Assembly (NCBI RefSeq): GCF_017876755.1
Contig: NZ_JAGIOO010000001.1
Span: forward strand, 3,705,786-3,769,785
Reading direction: 5' to 3'
Source: Crossiella equi
Lineage (GTDB): Bacteria; Actinomycetota; Actinomycetes; Mycobacteriales; Pseudonocardiaceae
DNA: 64,000 nt
Shown here: one piece after another, positions 27,512 to 35,478 of the stretch
Layout of the letters: the number at the start of each line of letters is the position of its first letter
How positions within the stretch are numbered: position 1 is the first letter of the stretch
The notes under the pieces: generated by a model
The model's input: the letters and a program-made list of their open reading frames with translations, nothing else
The model's database searches: none
Told to the model about the DNA's origin: nothing
Translations under genes and position numbers: made by a program

Positions 27512-28348
27512 TCACAGCACCTTCGGTCGGGCGGTGAAGACCCTGGCCGAGCCAAGGCCCGTGGTGCCGTGCAGCTCCAGACCCTGGGCACGGGCCGCGG
27601 TCGCGATCTCGGCCCACGAGTTGTCCGGCGCGAAGGTGCCGTCCTGCTGGCTCCAGCGGTGGTAGGCCCGCGACAGCCTGTTCCCGTCGGTGGTGAGCGT
27701 GCTGACCGCGATCTGGCCGTCCTCGCGCACCACGCGCCGGAGCTCGCCGAAGACCGCGGGCTTGTCGTGGAAGCAGTGGAGGCCGAACATCGAGACCGCC
27801 CCCGCCACTCCTCCGTCCACAATGGGCAGTGCGCAGGCGTCCGCGCGGATGACCAGGTGCTTGCGCAGGCCCAGCTGTTCGATCTTGGTCGCCAGCTGGC
27901 GCAGCAGGTGCCAGGACAGGTCGGCGAAGATCCACGGGCCGCGGGAGCGGTAGCCCGGGGCGGCGCGCAGCAGCGGGCCGTTGCCCGCCGGGATCTCCAG
28001 GACCGGACCGTCCGGCAGGCCCGCGATGCGCGCGCCCATCTCCCGGTAGTAGCGGTCCACGTCCAGGCCCAGCAGCCAGGAGTCCAGCTTCTGCCGGGTG
28101 GGGCTGCCCATCAGCCAGCCGTAGAGCTTCGCGTTCCAGCCCTCGTACGGTTTGTCACCGGCAGAAACCGGACCGGAAGAATTGGCGACGAGGTCGAGAA
28201 CACCATCGACAAATGGCGCCACATGTGGACAGGAATCGCAGTCGAGTCCGCGCGAGGCGATACGCAGAGAGGGCACTGAACAGGCCGGACACCGCAGCAG
28301 CGGAACCAGCTCGGCCAACGCGCCCCGATCAATGGACACAGCCGTCAT
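27512..28348 (-). CDS. SAM-dependent methyltransferase with N-terminal Zn-ribbon-like segment
   Basis: 278 residues. The N-terminus carries LLRCPACSVPSL and LDCDSCPH, a four-Cys pattern like the zinc knuckle of RlmA-type rRNA guanine methyltransferases. The Rossmann core has motif I VLEIPAGNGPLLRA, IFADLSWHLLRQ, and a later VSMFGLHCFHD. It may methylate rRNA or a small metabolite; the neighbours (oxoamine synthase, acyltransferase) make a biosynthetic role plausible. ATG 28348 has GGGAAGG upstream. It is divergent from the flavin-binding gene. Confidence 0.8.
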   Translation of the reverse strand: MTAVSIDRGALAELVPLLRCPACSVPSLRIASRGLDCDSCPHVAPFVDGVLDLVANSSGPVSAGDKPYEGWNAKLYGWLMGSPTRQKLDSWLLGLDVDRYYREMGARIAGLPDGPVLEIPAGNGPLLRAAPGYRSRGPWIFADLSWHLLRQLATKIEQLGLRKHLVIRADACALPIVDGGVAGAVSMFGLHCFHDKPAVFGELRRVVREDGQIAVSTLTTDGNRLSRAYHRWSQQDGTFAPDNSWAEIATAARAQGLELHGTTGLGSARVFTARPKVL

Positions 28349-28467
28349 GACAACCTTCCCGAGTGGAGTGCGCGAACTGCCGGAATCTGGCGTGGCGCCG
28401 GTGGACCCAGTAGCATTCAAGCGAAATCTGCGGCGTTTATCAACGGGTACGCACTTGAGGAGGAACC

Positions 28468-28983
28468 GTGGGTCAAGAATTCGTGGAAGCCACGGACCGG
28501 GCAATCTCGATTCTTCGGAACAACCGGTACGTCGTGCTGGCCACGACCGACGCGCAGGGCCCGTGGGCAGCCGCGCTGGCCCACGCCCCGGCCGCCCCGA
28601 ACCACCTCTACTTCGCCTCGCAGAACGACTCCCGGCACGCCCGGGCGCTCACCGCCGACCCCCGGGTGGCCGGGGTGGTCTACAACTCCACGGTGGTCTC
28701 CGACGACGCCGACGGCATCCAGCTCAGCGGCCACTGCGAGGCCGTGCACGACGATGACCAGCTACTTCTCTTCCTGAAGCGCTCCAGCGACATCCTCGCC
28801 GACCCGCTGGAGGAGGAGTTCGCCTTCTTCCGGCAGGCCGAGGGCCTGACCCTGTACAAGATCACCGTCGACCAGGTCTGGGTGCTCGACCAGAAGCGGT
28901 ACCTCGAGGAGGCGGTGGACGCCCGCGAGGAGGTCGACGTCAGCAGGCTGTTCGCCGAGGTGGAGGCCGGATATGCCGACTGA
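28468..28983 (+). CDS. Pyridoxamine 5'-phosphate oxidase-like flavin split-barrel protein
   Basis: 171 residues, one split-barrel domain of the PNPOx-like superfamily, which binds FMN or F420. Typical strands are NRYVVLATTDAQGPWAAALA and HLYFASQNDSRHARAL. The reaction is unknown. GTG 28468 has GAGGAGGAA upstream. Its last 11 nt overlap the start of the acyltransferase gene, so the two are translationally coupled and probably act in one pathway. Confidence 0.82.
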   Translation: MGQEFVEATDRAISILRNNRYVVLATTDAQGPWAAALAHAPAAPNHLYFASQNDSRHARALTADPRVAGVVYNSTVVSDDADGIQLSGHCEAVHDDDQLLLFLKRSSDILADPLEEEFAFFRQAEGLTLYKITVDQVWVLDQKRYLEEAVDAREEVDVSRLFAEVEAGYAD

Positions 28984-30025
28984 CCGGGGCGGCGTCACGG
29001 TCCGCACGTCGAAGAAAATCGACGTCGATCCGGCGGAATGGGCCGCGCTGACCTACCCGGAACACCCGCGTTCGGCCGCCTACCTGGACCTGCTCACCCG
29101 CATGGACATCGATGGGGAGCTGCGCTTCTTCACCGCCGAACGCGACGGAAAGCTCATCGCCGCCGCCTACGGCTCCTCCCTGCGCTTCCCGCTGTGGAAG
29201 AGCATCAGTATTCCTTTGTTTCTGGCAGGATCACCGCCGGCGAATCTGGGCTGCGGTTTCCTGTGGGCGGACAAATCCGAGGTTGACAACACACTCCCCC
29301 AACTGACCGAGGCGATGGCGGCCGAGGCGAAATCCCTGGGCGCGAAAGTCCTGCTCATGCGTGACTTCTGGGCACCGGGCCCGGACGCCGCCTTCGCCCC
29401 GCGCTTCCGCGCCCTCGGCTACCGGCGGGTGGCGCAGTTCCCGGACGCGGTGCTGGACGTGCCGTGGTCCGACGTCGACGGCTGGCTGGCCTCCCTGCCC
29501 AGCGCCGCCCGCAAGACCGCCAAGCGCGACGCCCGCCGGGTCGAGACAGCGGGCTTCCGGTTCGAGGTGCACCGCGGCCGCCCGTCCCCCGAGCTGGCGA
29601 AGGCCATGGAACGCCTGTGGCTCAACCTCTTCCACAAGTACCGGGACCCGGACCAGCTCCTGCTGCCCGCCGAGTACTTCCAGGAGGTCCCGGCCCTGCC
29701 CGAGGGCGTGCTGCTGCTGACCTGGCACGGCGAGGACCTGGTGTGCTTCGACATGTTGGAGGAGCGCGGCACCCTGCTGGAGTCGACCTACAGCGGCGCG
29801 GACCACGAACGCATCGGCAGCACCCCGGTGCACCGCTTCATGGGCCACCGGATCATCGAGCACGCGATCACCCACGGCTTCACCCAGATCGACTTCGGCC
29901 TGTCCAACGAGGAGGCCAAGGTCAAGATGGGCTGCACCCTGCGCACCGCGTGGGGCTACAGCCTGCCCCTGACCCGCACGGCGCGGCTGCTGCGCCTGGA
30001 CCGCGTGGTCTTCCCGGACCAGTGA
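28973..30025 (+). CDS. GNAT-fold N-acyltransferase (BioF2-like, Acetyltransf_6 type)
   Basis: 350 residues, resembling the double-GNAT proteins grouped as BioF2-like or peptidogalycan-type acyltransferases. Supporting segments are SAARKTAKRDARRVETAGFR (about 177-196), a mid-protein LWLNLFHKYRDPDQ, and a C-terminal IDFGLSNEEAKVKMGCTLRT. Such proteins transfer acyl or aminoacyl groups to amines; the substrate is not visible. It starts at ATG 28973 inside the preceding gene. It converges with the oxoamine synthase and shares a strong terminator with it. Confidence 0.72.
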   Translation: MPTDRGGVTVRTSKKIDVDPAEWAALTYPEHPRSAAYLDLLTRMDIDGELRFFTAERDGKLIAAAYGSSLRFPLWKSISIPLFLAGSPPANLGCGFLWADKSEVDNTLPQLTEAMAAEAKSLGAKVLLMRDFWAPGPDAAFAPRFRALGYRRVAQFPDAVLDVPWSDVDGWLASLPSAARKTAKRDARRVETAGFRFEVHRGRPSPELAKAMERLWLNLFHKYRDPDQLLLPAEYFQEVPALPEGVLLLTWHGEDLVCFDMLEERGTLLESTYSGADHERIGSTPVHRFMGHRIIEHAITHGFTQIDFGLSNEEAKVKMGCTLRTAWGYSLPLTRTARLLRLDRVVFPDQ

Positions 30026-30037
30026 GCGCGCACGGAG

Positions 30038-30066
30038 AAGGGCGGTGCCGGACCGGCACCGCCCTT
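30038..30066. terminator. Bidirectional hairpin terminator
   Basis: Perfect 14-bp stem AAGGGCGGTGCCGG / CCGGCACCGCCCTT with a 1-nt nominal loop between the convergent acyltransferase and oxoamine synthase genes. Confidence 0.85.
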
Positions 30067-30080
30067 CCCGTTGTCACCGC

Positions 30081-31310
30081 TCAGAAGTCGTACTTCGCCT
30101 TGAGCTCGGCCAGTGTCGACAGGAACGACTCCAGCTGCTCGTCGGTGTGGTCGTTGTTGATGATCAGCCGCAGCACGGCCTGGTTGCGCTTGACCGCGGG
30201 GAACATGAACAGCGGGATGAGGAAGCCCTTCTCGACGAAGGCCTCGCGCACCAGCTCCGCGGTCTCGTCCCGGCCGACCAGCACCGAGGTGATGTAGCTC
30301 GGGGTGTCGAACGGCGGGGCGCCGATCTCGGTCAGCCGCGCCCGGAACCTCGCCACCCGCGCCAGGTAGTTGTCCACGATGGACGGATCGGTGTCCAGCT
30401 TGCGGATCAGGTGGCCCACCGTGGCCGCGGTCGGCGGCTGCATGGCCGCGGTGAACATCGAGGTGCCGGACAGGATCTCGAAGGCGTTGACGGCCTCGGC
30501 CGGACCGGCGATCGCGCCGCCCTCGATGCCGACGGCCTTGGAGAAGGACATCATGATGAACGTGGCCCGGCGCATCGCCTCGAACTCGGCCGCGAACGGG
30601 CGGTTGTCCGTGCCGTAGAGCATGAAGCCGTTGGCGTCGTCGACGAAGCTCAGCGCGCCGTACCGCTCGCAGATGTCGATCAGCTCGCCCATCGGCGCCA
30701 CGCTGCCGTCCGCGGAGTACACGCTCTCGAAGACCACCACGCACTTGGTCGCGTTCACACGCTTGAGGACCTTCTCCAGGTCCTCGGGCGAGTTGTGGCG
30801 GAAGGTGTGCAGCGTCTTGCCGTGCCGCAGGTGCTCGGCGGCCTTGAGCAGGCTCCAGTGCGCGTGGCGGTCCATCACCACGACCGCGTCGGAGTTGTCG
30901 CACGACCAGCCGTCGCCGAGGTCGAGGTACTTCGTCATCGCGTTCAGGAAACCGAAGTTCGCCAGCAGGCCGGTGGCGAAGGAAATCGCACGTTCCTTGC
31001 CGGTAACCCGGCAGATTTCCTGTTCCATTTCCAGGTGCGCCCGGCCGATTCCCTGGGTCATTCGGGAACCACCGGTGGTCAACCCGTAGGAGTGCACCGC
31101 GGAAATGAAGTAGTCACGCACCTCGGGCCGCTGGTGCATGTTGAGGAAATTGATGCTGGCGAAGTTCACCAGCTCGCGCCCGTTCTGGACGATGGTCGGC
31201 CCGACCACACCGTCCACCACCGGCGGGTCCACCTTCGCGTTGACGGTTTCCGCGGTGCTCAGGAACTGCGCGAAAGGCCACTGTGCGGTCGGCGCGAGGG
31301 CTGTTGTCAT
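30081..31310 (-). CDS. PLP-dependent alpha-oxoamine synthase family enzyme
   Basis: 409 residues of the fold-type I family that includes 2-amino-3-ketobutyrate CoA ligase, 5-aminolevulinate synthase and CqsA. These condense an amino acid with an acyl thioester, with loss of CO2, to give an alpha-amino ketone. Hallmarks are HSYGLTTGGSRMTQGIGRAH, SFATGLLANFG, FVDDANGFMLYG (Asp contacting the PLP ring) and IMMSFSKAVGIEGG (Schiff-base Lys about 256). The length is normal for a stand-alone enzyme, without ACP or other domains. The substrate cannot be assigned. ATG 31310 has GGAG about 9 nt upstream. Neighbouring genes suggest a pathway for a modified amino ketone. Confidence 0.85.
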   Translation of the reverse strand: MTTALAPTAQWPFAQFLSTAETVNAKVDPPVVDGVVGPTIVQNGRELVNFASINFLNMHQRPEVRDYFISAVHSYGLTTGGSRMTQGIGRAHLEMEQEICRVTGKERAISFATGLLANFGFLNAMTKYLDLGDGWSCDNSDAVVVMDRHAHWSLLKAAEHLRHGKTLHTFRHNSPEDLEKVLKRVNATKCVVVFESVYSADGSVAPMGELIDICERYGALSFVDDANGFMLYGTDNRPFAAEFEAMRRATFIMMSFSKAVGIEGGAIAGPAEAVNAFEILSGTSMFTAAMQPPTAATVGHLIRKLDTDPSIVDNYLARVARFRARLTEIGAPPFDTPSYITSVLVGRDETAELVREAFVEKGFLIPLFMFPAVKRNQAVLRLIINNDHTDEQLESFLSTLAELKAKYDF

Positions 31311-31518
31311 GAGTGTCCACTCCAATGAGCCGGAACCGTGCTGACTCTGTTGTGGACGAGTAAACCCATACGACTGACCGAGGACCACGAAGAAGTGCGC
31401 ATGACCGATTTCCACGTTAATCCTGCCGGTTTTTTCTTCCGGCCGCACATACCCGGTGGCCACCGGGTGCATACAGGGTTATTGGCAGATCAGCGGCCGC
31501 CGGGTACGTTGCGCGCTC

Positions 31519-32583
31519 ATGAGGTGGACTGCCCCGATCGGGCTCTGTGCCGCGGCCGCGCTGGCCCTCGTCGTACCCGTGCCCGCGACGGCCGCGCCCG
31601 AGATCAAGACGGCTGACTTGACCTGGCAGCTCACCCCGACCGACAGCACCGCGCGCTTCCGCGGCCTGGCCGCGGTGGACCGCGACACCGCCTGGCTGGG
31701 CGGCAGCGGCGGCACCGTCCTGCGCACCACCAACGGCGGCCGCAGCTGGTCCAACGTCAGCCCGCCCGGTGTGGCCGAGCTCCAGTTCCGCGATATCGAG
31801 GCCTTCGACGCCCGCACCGCGGTGGCCCTGTCCATCGGCGAGGGCGAGGCCTCCCGCATCTACCGCACCGGCGACGGCGGCAAGACCTGGACCGAGGCCT
31901 TCCGCAACACCGACCCCAGGGCCTTCTACGACTGCGTGGCCTTCTTCGACCGCAGGCACGGCCTGGCCATGAGCGACCCGGTGGACGGCAAGGTCCGCGT
32001 GCTGGCCACCGACGACGGCGGCCGGAGCTGGAGCGTGCTGCCCAGCTCGGGCATGCCGGACGCGCTGCCGGGCGAGGCCGGGTTCGCCGCCAGCGGCCAG
32101 TGCCTGGTCACCGCTGGCGGCCGGGACGCCTGGATCGCCACCGGTGGCGGCGCGAAGTCCCGCGTCTTCCACAGCACCGACCGGGGCCGCACCTGGACGG
32201 TCAGCGAGACCCCGCTGCCGAGCAAGCCGAGCGCGGGGGTGTTCGCGCTGGCCTTCCGCGACCGGCACACCGGCATCGCCATCGGCGGCGACTTCGAGCA
32301 GCCGGAACTGGGCGACGCGCTGGCCCGCACTCGCGACGGCGGCCGGTCCTGGAGCACCCCGGGCCAGTCGCCGAAGGGCTACCGCTCCGGCACGACCTGG
32401 CTGCCGCACACCGGCGGCGGGGTGCTCGCGGTCGGGCCGACCGGCAGCGACCTGAGCCTGGACGGCGGCCGCAGCTGGCACGCCTTCGACTCGGGCAGCT
32501 TCGACACCGTGACCTGCACCCGGGACCTGTCCTGCTGGGCGGCCGGGGAGAAGGGCCGGGTCGCGCGCCTGCGCCTGGGCTGA
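31519..32583 (+). CDS. Secreted BNR-repeat (Ycf48-like) beta-propeller protein
   Basis: 354 residues with a signal peptide (WTAPIGLCAAAALALVVPVP, cut near PATAAPE). The mature protein is a beta-propeller with at least five Asp-box/BNR motifs of the type TTDGGRSW (TNGGRSW, GDGGKTW, DDGGRSW, TDRGRTW, RDGGRSW, LDGGRSW). Such propellers occur in exported photosystem-assembly-like factors and sialidase-related proteins; no catalytic set is visible. Two C-terminal Cys pairs may be disulfides. ATG 31519 lies 8 nt after TACGTT. It is divergent from the oxoamine synthase. Confidence 0.82.
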   Translation: MRWTAPIGLCAAAALALVVPVPATAAPEIKTADLTWQLTPTDSTARFRGLAAVDRDTAWLGGSGGTVLRTTNGGRSWSNVSPPGVAELQFRDIEAFDARTAVALSIGEGEASRIYRTGDGGKTWTEAFRNTDPRAFYDCVAFFDRRHGLAMSDPVDGKVRVLATDDGGRSWSVLPSSGMPDALPGEAGFAASGQCLVTAGGRDAWIATGGGAKSRVFHSTDRGRTWTVSETPLPSKPSAGVFALAFRDRHTGIAIGGDFEQPELGDALARTRDGGRSWSTPGQSPKGYRSGTTWLPHTGGGVLAVGPTGSDLSLDGGRSWHAFDSGSFDTVTCTRDLSCWAAGEKGRVARLRLG

Positions 32584-32701
32584 CCCGCCGTCACCGCACC
32601 ACCGGGTGAGGCCGTTGTCACAGACGGCGACTTCGCAGGTGAACACACGTGCCAGACGTGCGGACGGAGAATCGCCGCCGCAGGTCTGGCATGGTGAGGA
32701 C

Positions 32702-33934
32702 GTGGCCACAGAGGATCCCGGCGCCTGCCCCGCCCTGCACGGCGCGGAGTTCGACGCCAACCCGTACCCGGCCTACGACTGGCTTCGCCGCAACGCCCCG
32801 GTGCACCGCGTCGACCTGCCCGGCGGCGCGTGGGCCTGGCTGGTGACCAGGCACTCCGACGCGGTCGCCGCCCTGGTACACCCGAAGTTGCACAAGAGCC
32901 CGGCCAAGGCCAACGTGGTCTGGCAGCGCTCCGGCATGGGCCTGCCCTTCGACCACCGGCCCACCCTGGCCCGGCACATGATCAACGCCGACCCGCCGGA
33001 ACACGCCCGGCTGCGGCAGGCGGTGAGCGCCCTGTTCAGCGCACAGCGCATGGAACGGCTGCGCGAGCGCGGCCGCCGCATCACCGAGACGCTCATCCGC
33101 GAGTTCGCCACCACCGGCAAGGCCGACCTGATCGCCGACCTGGCCTACCCGCTGCCGGTGACGATCATGGGCGACCTGTTCGGCATGTCGCAGTCCGACC
33201 GCGCCGACTTCCACCGCTGGGCAGCGGTGATCGACTCCGCCGAGGTGGCCGCGATCGACGAGGTCTGGGGCGTCACCGACGCGCTGGAGCGCTACCTGCT
33301 CGACCTCATCGCCAGCAAGCGCGAGCAACCGGGCGACGACCTGGTCAGCGCGCTGGTCGGACTGCAGGACCGCAAGGTGCTCAGCGCCGACGAGGTCAGC
33401 TCGATGGTGTTCCTGCTGCTGGTGGCGGGCCACGAGACCACGGTCTCGCTGATCGGCAACGGCCTGCACACGTTGCTGCTGCACCCCAAGTACGCCGAGC
33501 TGGCCCGCACCGACTCCAGCACGCTCGGCGTGATCATGGACGAGGTGCTGCGCTACGCGGGCCCGGTGCGCAACGCCACCTGGCGCTTCGCCGTGGAGCC
33601 GGTGACCATCGGCGGCCAGCTGGTGCAGCCGGGCGACCCGGTGCTGATCTCGCTGCTGTCGGCCAACCACGACCCGGAGGCCTTCGACTCGCCCGAGGAG
33701 TTCGACCCGTACCGCCGCGACAACCACCACCTGGCCTTCGGGCACGGGCCGCACGTGTGCGTGGGCCAGGCCATGTCCCGGGTGCTGGCCGAGGTGGCGG
33801 TGGGCACGGTGCTGCGGCACTTCCCCGACCTGCGCCTGGCGGTGCCCGCCGCCGAGCTGCGCTGGTGGCCGAGCGCGATCATGCGCGGCCTGTTCGAGCT
33901 GCCGGTGGAGTTCGCCCCCCGCACCCGGCCATGA
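32702..33934 (+). CDS. Cytochrome P450
   Basis: 410 residues, a soluble bacterial class I P450. I-helix LLVAGHETTVSLIGNG (acid-alcohol pair ET), K-helix ExxR as EVLRYAG, meander region, and heme-binding loop FGHGPHVCVGQAMSR (Cys about 353). It needs a ferredoxin and a reductase, which are not adjacent. The sequence resembles CYP105/107-type secondary-metabolism P450s; the substrate is unknown. GTG 32702 is chosen because the open frame upstream overlaps the low-complexity gap; GGTGAGG lies before it. It may tailor the product of the nearby oxoamine synthase group. Confidence 0.92.
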   Translation: MATEDPGACPALHGAEFDANPYPAYDWLRRNAPVHRVDLPGGAWAWLVTRHSDAVAALVHPKLHKSPAKANVVWQRSGMGLPFDHRPTLARHMINADPPEHARLRQAVSALFSAQRMERLRERGRRITETLIREFATTGKADLIADLAYPLPVTIMGDLFGMSQSDRADFHRWAAVIDSAEVAAIDEVWGVTDALERYLLDLIASKREQPGDDLVSALVGLQDRKVLSADEVSSMVFLLLVAGHETTVSLIGNGLHTLLLHPKYAELARTDSSTLGVIMDEVLRYAGPVRNATWRFAVEPVTIGGQLVQPGDPVLISLLSANHDPEAFDSPEEFDPYRRDNHHLAFGHGPHVCVGQAMSRVLAEVAVGTVLRHFPDLRLAVPAAELRWWPSAIMRGLFELPVEFAPRTRP

Positions 33935-33938
33935 AGAA

Positions 33939-33975
33939 GGCCCACTCACCACCTGGGGGTCGTGGTGAGTGGGCC
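33939..33975. terminator. Bidirectional hairpin terminator
   Basis: Perfect 14-bp stem GGCCCACTCACCAC / GTGGTGAGTGGGCC with a 9-nt loop, between the convergent P450 and ohr genes. Confidence 0.85.
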
Positions 33976-33992
33976 TGGCGAGGTCCGGCTGC

Positions 33993-34412
33993 TCAGATGA
34001 CCGAGACCTGCACGTCGATGTTGCCACGGGTGGCGTTGGAGTAGGGGCAGACCTGGTGCGCGGTGGCCACGAGGTCCTCCGCCACGGCCCTTTCGACCCC
34101 GGCCACGGAGACGCCGAGCTCGACGGAGAGCTGGAAGCCGCCCTGGCCGTTGGAGCCGATGCCGACCTTGGCGTTGACCGTGGAGCCCTCGATCTTGATC
34201 TTCTTGGTGCTGGCCACGTGCTGCACGGCGCTGTTGAAGCAGGCGGCGTAGCCCGCGGCGAACAGCTGCTCCGGGTTGGTGTGCGCGCCGCCGGGGCCGC
34301 CCATCTCCTTCGGAATGGACAGGGTCTCGTCGATGACGCCGTCGGAGGAGACGACCTCGCCCCCGCGGCCCGCACCGGTCGCGGTCGCCTCAGCGGTGTA
34401 CAGAGCGCTCAT
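33993..34412 (-). CDS. ohr: Organic hydroperoxide resistance protein Ohr
   Basis: 139 residues of the OsmC/Ohr family: a thiol peroxidase that reduces organic hydroperoxides with its two reactive Cys, in AACFNSAV and VCPYSNATRGN. The Ohr-specific N-terminal YTAEATATGAGRGG and TNPEQLFAAGYAACF are present, and the length is typical. Its ATG overlaps the TGA of the MarR-type gene by 1 nt, so the two form an operon controlled at the operators 34912-34944. Confidence 0.93.
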   Translation of the reverse strand: MSALYTAEATATGAGRGGEVVSSDGVIDETLSIPKEMGGPGGAHTNPEQLFAAGYAACFNSAVQHVASTKKIKIEGSTVNAKVGIGSNGQGGFQLSVELGVSVAGVERAVAEDLVATAHQVCPYSNATRGNIDVQVSVI

Positions 34413-34873
34413 CACTGGTCTTCTTTCTCTCGTGCTGCCGTCATGGAGTCGTTCAGCCGCCGCAGCCGCCGGTGCAGCTCGGCCAGCTCGTCGTGGGGCA
34501 GGCCCAGCCCGCAGCTCAGGCCGTGCTGGATGGCCTCGGCCCGCTCTCGCAGGGCACTGCCGCGCCCGGTGGGCGCCACCAGCACGCTGCGCTCGTCCTC
34601 GGCGCTGCGCCGCCGCTCGACGAACCCGGCCGACTCCATCCGCTTGAGCAGCGGGGAGAGCGTGCCGGAGTCGAGCTCCAGCGCGGTGCCCAGCGCCTTG
34701 ACCGACACCGGCCCGCGTTCCCACAGCACCATCAGCACCAGGTACTGCGGGTAGGTCAGGCCCACTTCGTCGAGCATCGGCCGGTACAGCGCGGTGACCG
34801 CCCGCGAGGCCGAGTAGAGGGCGAAGCACAGCTGGCTGTCCAACCGCAGGTCAGGCCCTTGCCGCTCCGTCAT
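34412..34873 (-). CDS. ohrR: OhrR, peroxide-sensing MarR-family repressor
   Basis: 153 residues. Winged-helix MarR domain with VSVKALGTALELDSGTLSPL and LLKRMESAGFVERRRSAEDE. The redox-sensing Cys of OhrR proteins is present in QLCFALYSASR near the N-terminus. On oxidation by organic hydroperoxides it should leave DNA and release ohr. I chose ATG 34873 (MTERQ) with GAGGTGAGTGGG before it; an upstream in-frame ATG at 34903 is possible. Confidence 0.9.
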   Translation of the reverse strand: MTERQGPDLRLDSQLCFALYSASRAVTALYRPMLDEVGLTYPQYLVLMVLWERGPVSVKALGTALELDSGTLSPLLKRMESAGFVERRRSAEDERSVLVAPTGRGSALRERAEAIQHGLSCGLGLPHDELAELHRRLRRLNDSMTAAREKEDQ

Positions 34874-34911
34874 CCCACTCACCTCGCTCCGTTCTGGTGG
34901 CAACAGTAGTA

Positions 34912-34944
34912 CACAACTGAGTTGTGCGCAACTAGATTGTGCAC
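34912..34944. promoter_or_regulatory. Tandem OhrR operators
   Basis: CACAAC-TGA-GTTGTG (34912-34926) followed directly by GTGCGCAA-CTAGA-TTGTGCAC (34924-34944): two near-perfect palindromes with the ACAAC/GTTGT core of OhrR-type sites, just upstream of ohrR. Confidence 0.7.
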
Positions 34945-34946
34945 AA

Positions 34947-35387
34947 TTAAAGTCGCCACAGGTCCTCCACGTACCTGACCAGCAGCTTCGCGAACACCTC
35001 GCGATCCTGCCCGGACCAGTCCCGGGTGATCCGCTCGAACACCACCCGCTGGTGCCGCCGGAACCGCGCCAGGTGCTCCCGCCCCAGCTCGGTCAACCGG
35101 AGGCACACGCGCCTGCCGTCCTCCTGGGCCGCGACCCGCTCGAGGGTGCCCGCCTTGATCGCCTCCGACACCATGCGGCTGGCCACCGAGGGGTCCACGT
35201 CCAGCCGGTCCGCCACCCCGCCGACCGTGAGCCGCCCGTCCCCGGCGTCCTCCACCAGGGTCAGCACGAAGATCCGGGTGTTGTCCCGCCTGCTCAACGG
35301 GTCCTCGACGTGGTCCCGCAGGGCCGGCCGCCGCAGCCGCGAGAAGGCCGGTCCGACCTGGTCCAGCCAGGTGCTCTCCTCCGCCAT
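34947..35387 (-). CDS. MarR-family regulator
   Basis: 146 residues with a winged-helix domain: LTVGGVADRLDVDPSVASRM and ERVAAQEDGRRVCLRLTELG. It lacks the N-terminal Cys of OhrR. ATG 35387 (MAEESTWLDQ) gives a standard N-terminus, but no strong ribosome site is seen. It is divergent from the FAD monooxygenase with palindromes in the gap, so it probably represses that gene in response to an aromatic compound or drug-like substrate. Confidence 0.85.
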   Translation of the reverse strand: MAEESTWLDQVGPAFSRLRRPALRDHVEDPLSRRDNTRIFVLTLVEDAGDGRLTVGGVADRLDVDPSVASRMVSEAIKAGTLERVAAQEDGRRVCLRLTELGREHLARFRRHQRVVFERITRDWSGQDREVFAKLLVRYVEDLWRL

Positions 35388-35433
35388 CCGGACATCGTAA
35401 TCCGGTTGCTGCCTGCCGACCCGCACTTGTATG

Positions 35434-35461
35434 TTGCCACGCAATTACATGCATACATGCA
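35434..35461. promoter_or_regulatory. Candidate MarR operators
   Basis: TTGC-CAC-GCAA (35434-35444) and TGCAT-AC-ATGCA (35450-35461), both exact inverted repeats in the gap between the divergent MarR and monooxygenase genes. They would overlap an alternative upstream monooxygenase start, which supports the TTG start at 35479. Confidence 0.55.
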
Positions 35462-35478
35462 CACAACTGGAGGTTCCC

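Noticed and set aside
35449-35478. An ATG start ten codons upstream for the FAD monooxygenase
   Set aside because: It overlaps the palindromes and lacks a ribosome site, while TTG 35479 has GGAGG at 5 nt.
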